From SLID01 sp041667545 (lineage in GTDB: Bacteria; Omnitrophota; Gorgyraeia; Tantalellales; Tantalellaceae): a stretch of DNA of 43,087 nucleotides. The translations under genes were made by a program, and so were the position numbers. Below the pieces are notes generated by a model. The model ran no database searches, was not told the DNA's origin, and saw nothing but the letters and a program-made list of their open reading frames with translations. Positions 42,830 to 43,087 of this stretch are shown one piece after another (within the stretch, counting starts at the first letter, position 1; each line of letters begins with the position of its first letter). Location: assembly GCA_041667545.1 (NCBI GenBank), contig JBAYES010000011.1, forward strand, positions 1 through 43,087. The letters run 5' to 3'.

Positions 42830-42858
42830 AGTATACATCAAGAGACACCCCTTGTCAA
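42830..42858 (-). promoter_or_regulatory. Strong sigma70-type promoter of the dcw cluster
   Basis: On the minus strand a perfect TTGACA (42858-42853), 17 bp, then TATACT (42835-42830). The start point would be near 42823, within the first MraZ repeat, giving a leader of about 60 nt. Confidence 0.85.
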
Positions 42859-42916
42859 CCCCTTTCCAAAAGCAAAAAGTAAGTATCACCTCAGTTCTCC
42901 ACAGTAAATTCCCGCG

Positions 42917-43085
42917 CCGTCGTCACGAGGAGCCCCCGAAGGGGGCGACGAAGTGATCTCATAATATGAAAATATTTCGGAGGGAGATTGCTTCGGCCCT
43001 ATACCAAGTCTGCCGAAATCCTGAGCCTCATATGTTCCCACAAGACGAAGGGCTTCACCCGCCTTTGGCGGGTTCTCAACGACGG
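42917..43085. repeat. Terminal-inverted-repeat element, copy R2, at the right edge
   Basis: A 169-bp element starting CCGTCGTCACGAGGAG and ending ACGACGG, with hairpins GCCCCCGAAGGGGGC and CCCGCCTTTGGCGGG inside the ends. It matches R1 in reverse complement (shared stretch GTGATCTCATAATATGAAAA and onward). Similarity to R1 continues outward to about 42889. No gene is seen between the mraZ promoter and the window end. Confidence 0.78.
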
Positions 43086-43087
43086 TA

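Noticed and set aside
1..43087. tRNA, rRNA, transposase, integrase or phage genes
   Set aside because: None recognised by eye in genes or gaps; the remaining intergenic sequence is explained by repeats and promoters.

Overview
This window reads as one long, co-oriented chromosomal segment of a Gram-negative, diaminopimelate-peptidoglycan bacterium. All 40 protein genes I can support are on the minus strand, so transcription runs from the right edge to the left edge. The gene content (mraZ-led division/cell-wall cluster, mre/rod elongation cluster, lspA-lgt, type IV pili with a PVC-like short pilin) together with many palindromic intergenic repeats suggests a member of the PVC-related candidate phyla, perhaps Omnitrophota. 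That placement is an inference; no rRNA is present to test it.

Right part (about 25.7-43.1 kb): a nearly textbook dcw cluster read right to left: mraZ, two small unknown genes, rsmH, ftsL, ftsI, murE, murF, mraY, murD, ftsW, murG, murC, murB, ddl, ftsQ, ftsA. A strong sigma70-type promoter and three 10-bp-spaced MraZ-type operator repeats precede mraZ. The ftsA product keeps the FtsA fold signatures and a C-terminal amphipathic helix but has lost the recognisable ATP-binding motifs, and ftsZ is missing from its usual place after ftsA.

Middle (about 17.0-25.7 kb): a new promoter starts an operon proC, yggT, DUF167, mtnP, ileS, lspA, lgt, rluD, aroA, mixing housekeeping and lipoprotein maturation. 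Next (9.9-16.9 kb), with its own promoter, comes mreB, mreC, mreD, mrdA (PBP2), rodA and a radical SAM gene of the TIGR03960 type. The window thus holds both SEDS/class B PBP pairs, FtsW/FtsI for septation and RodA/PBP2 for elongation, plus all the Mur steps from MurB to MurG that build lipid II.

Left part (1-9.1 kb): a type IV pilus locus: pilT (retraction), a stand-alone MshEN-domain protein, two tandem PilB-type ATPases, pilC, a major-type pilin gene with its own promoter and terminator, pilM and the start of pilN, which is cut by the window edge.

Accessory DNA is confined to intergenic gaps. Two kinds of repeat are visible: long imperfect foldback elements (2.1-2.5 kb, 3.8 kb, 9.2-9.5 kb, 16.9 kb) and a family of about 155-215-bp elements with terminal inverted repeats (9.5 kb, 32.1 kb, 42.9 kb). 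Short reading frames inside them look spurious. I see no rRNA, tRNA, CRISPR, transposase or prophage gene.
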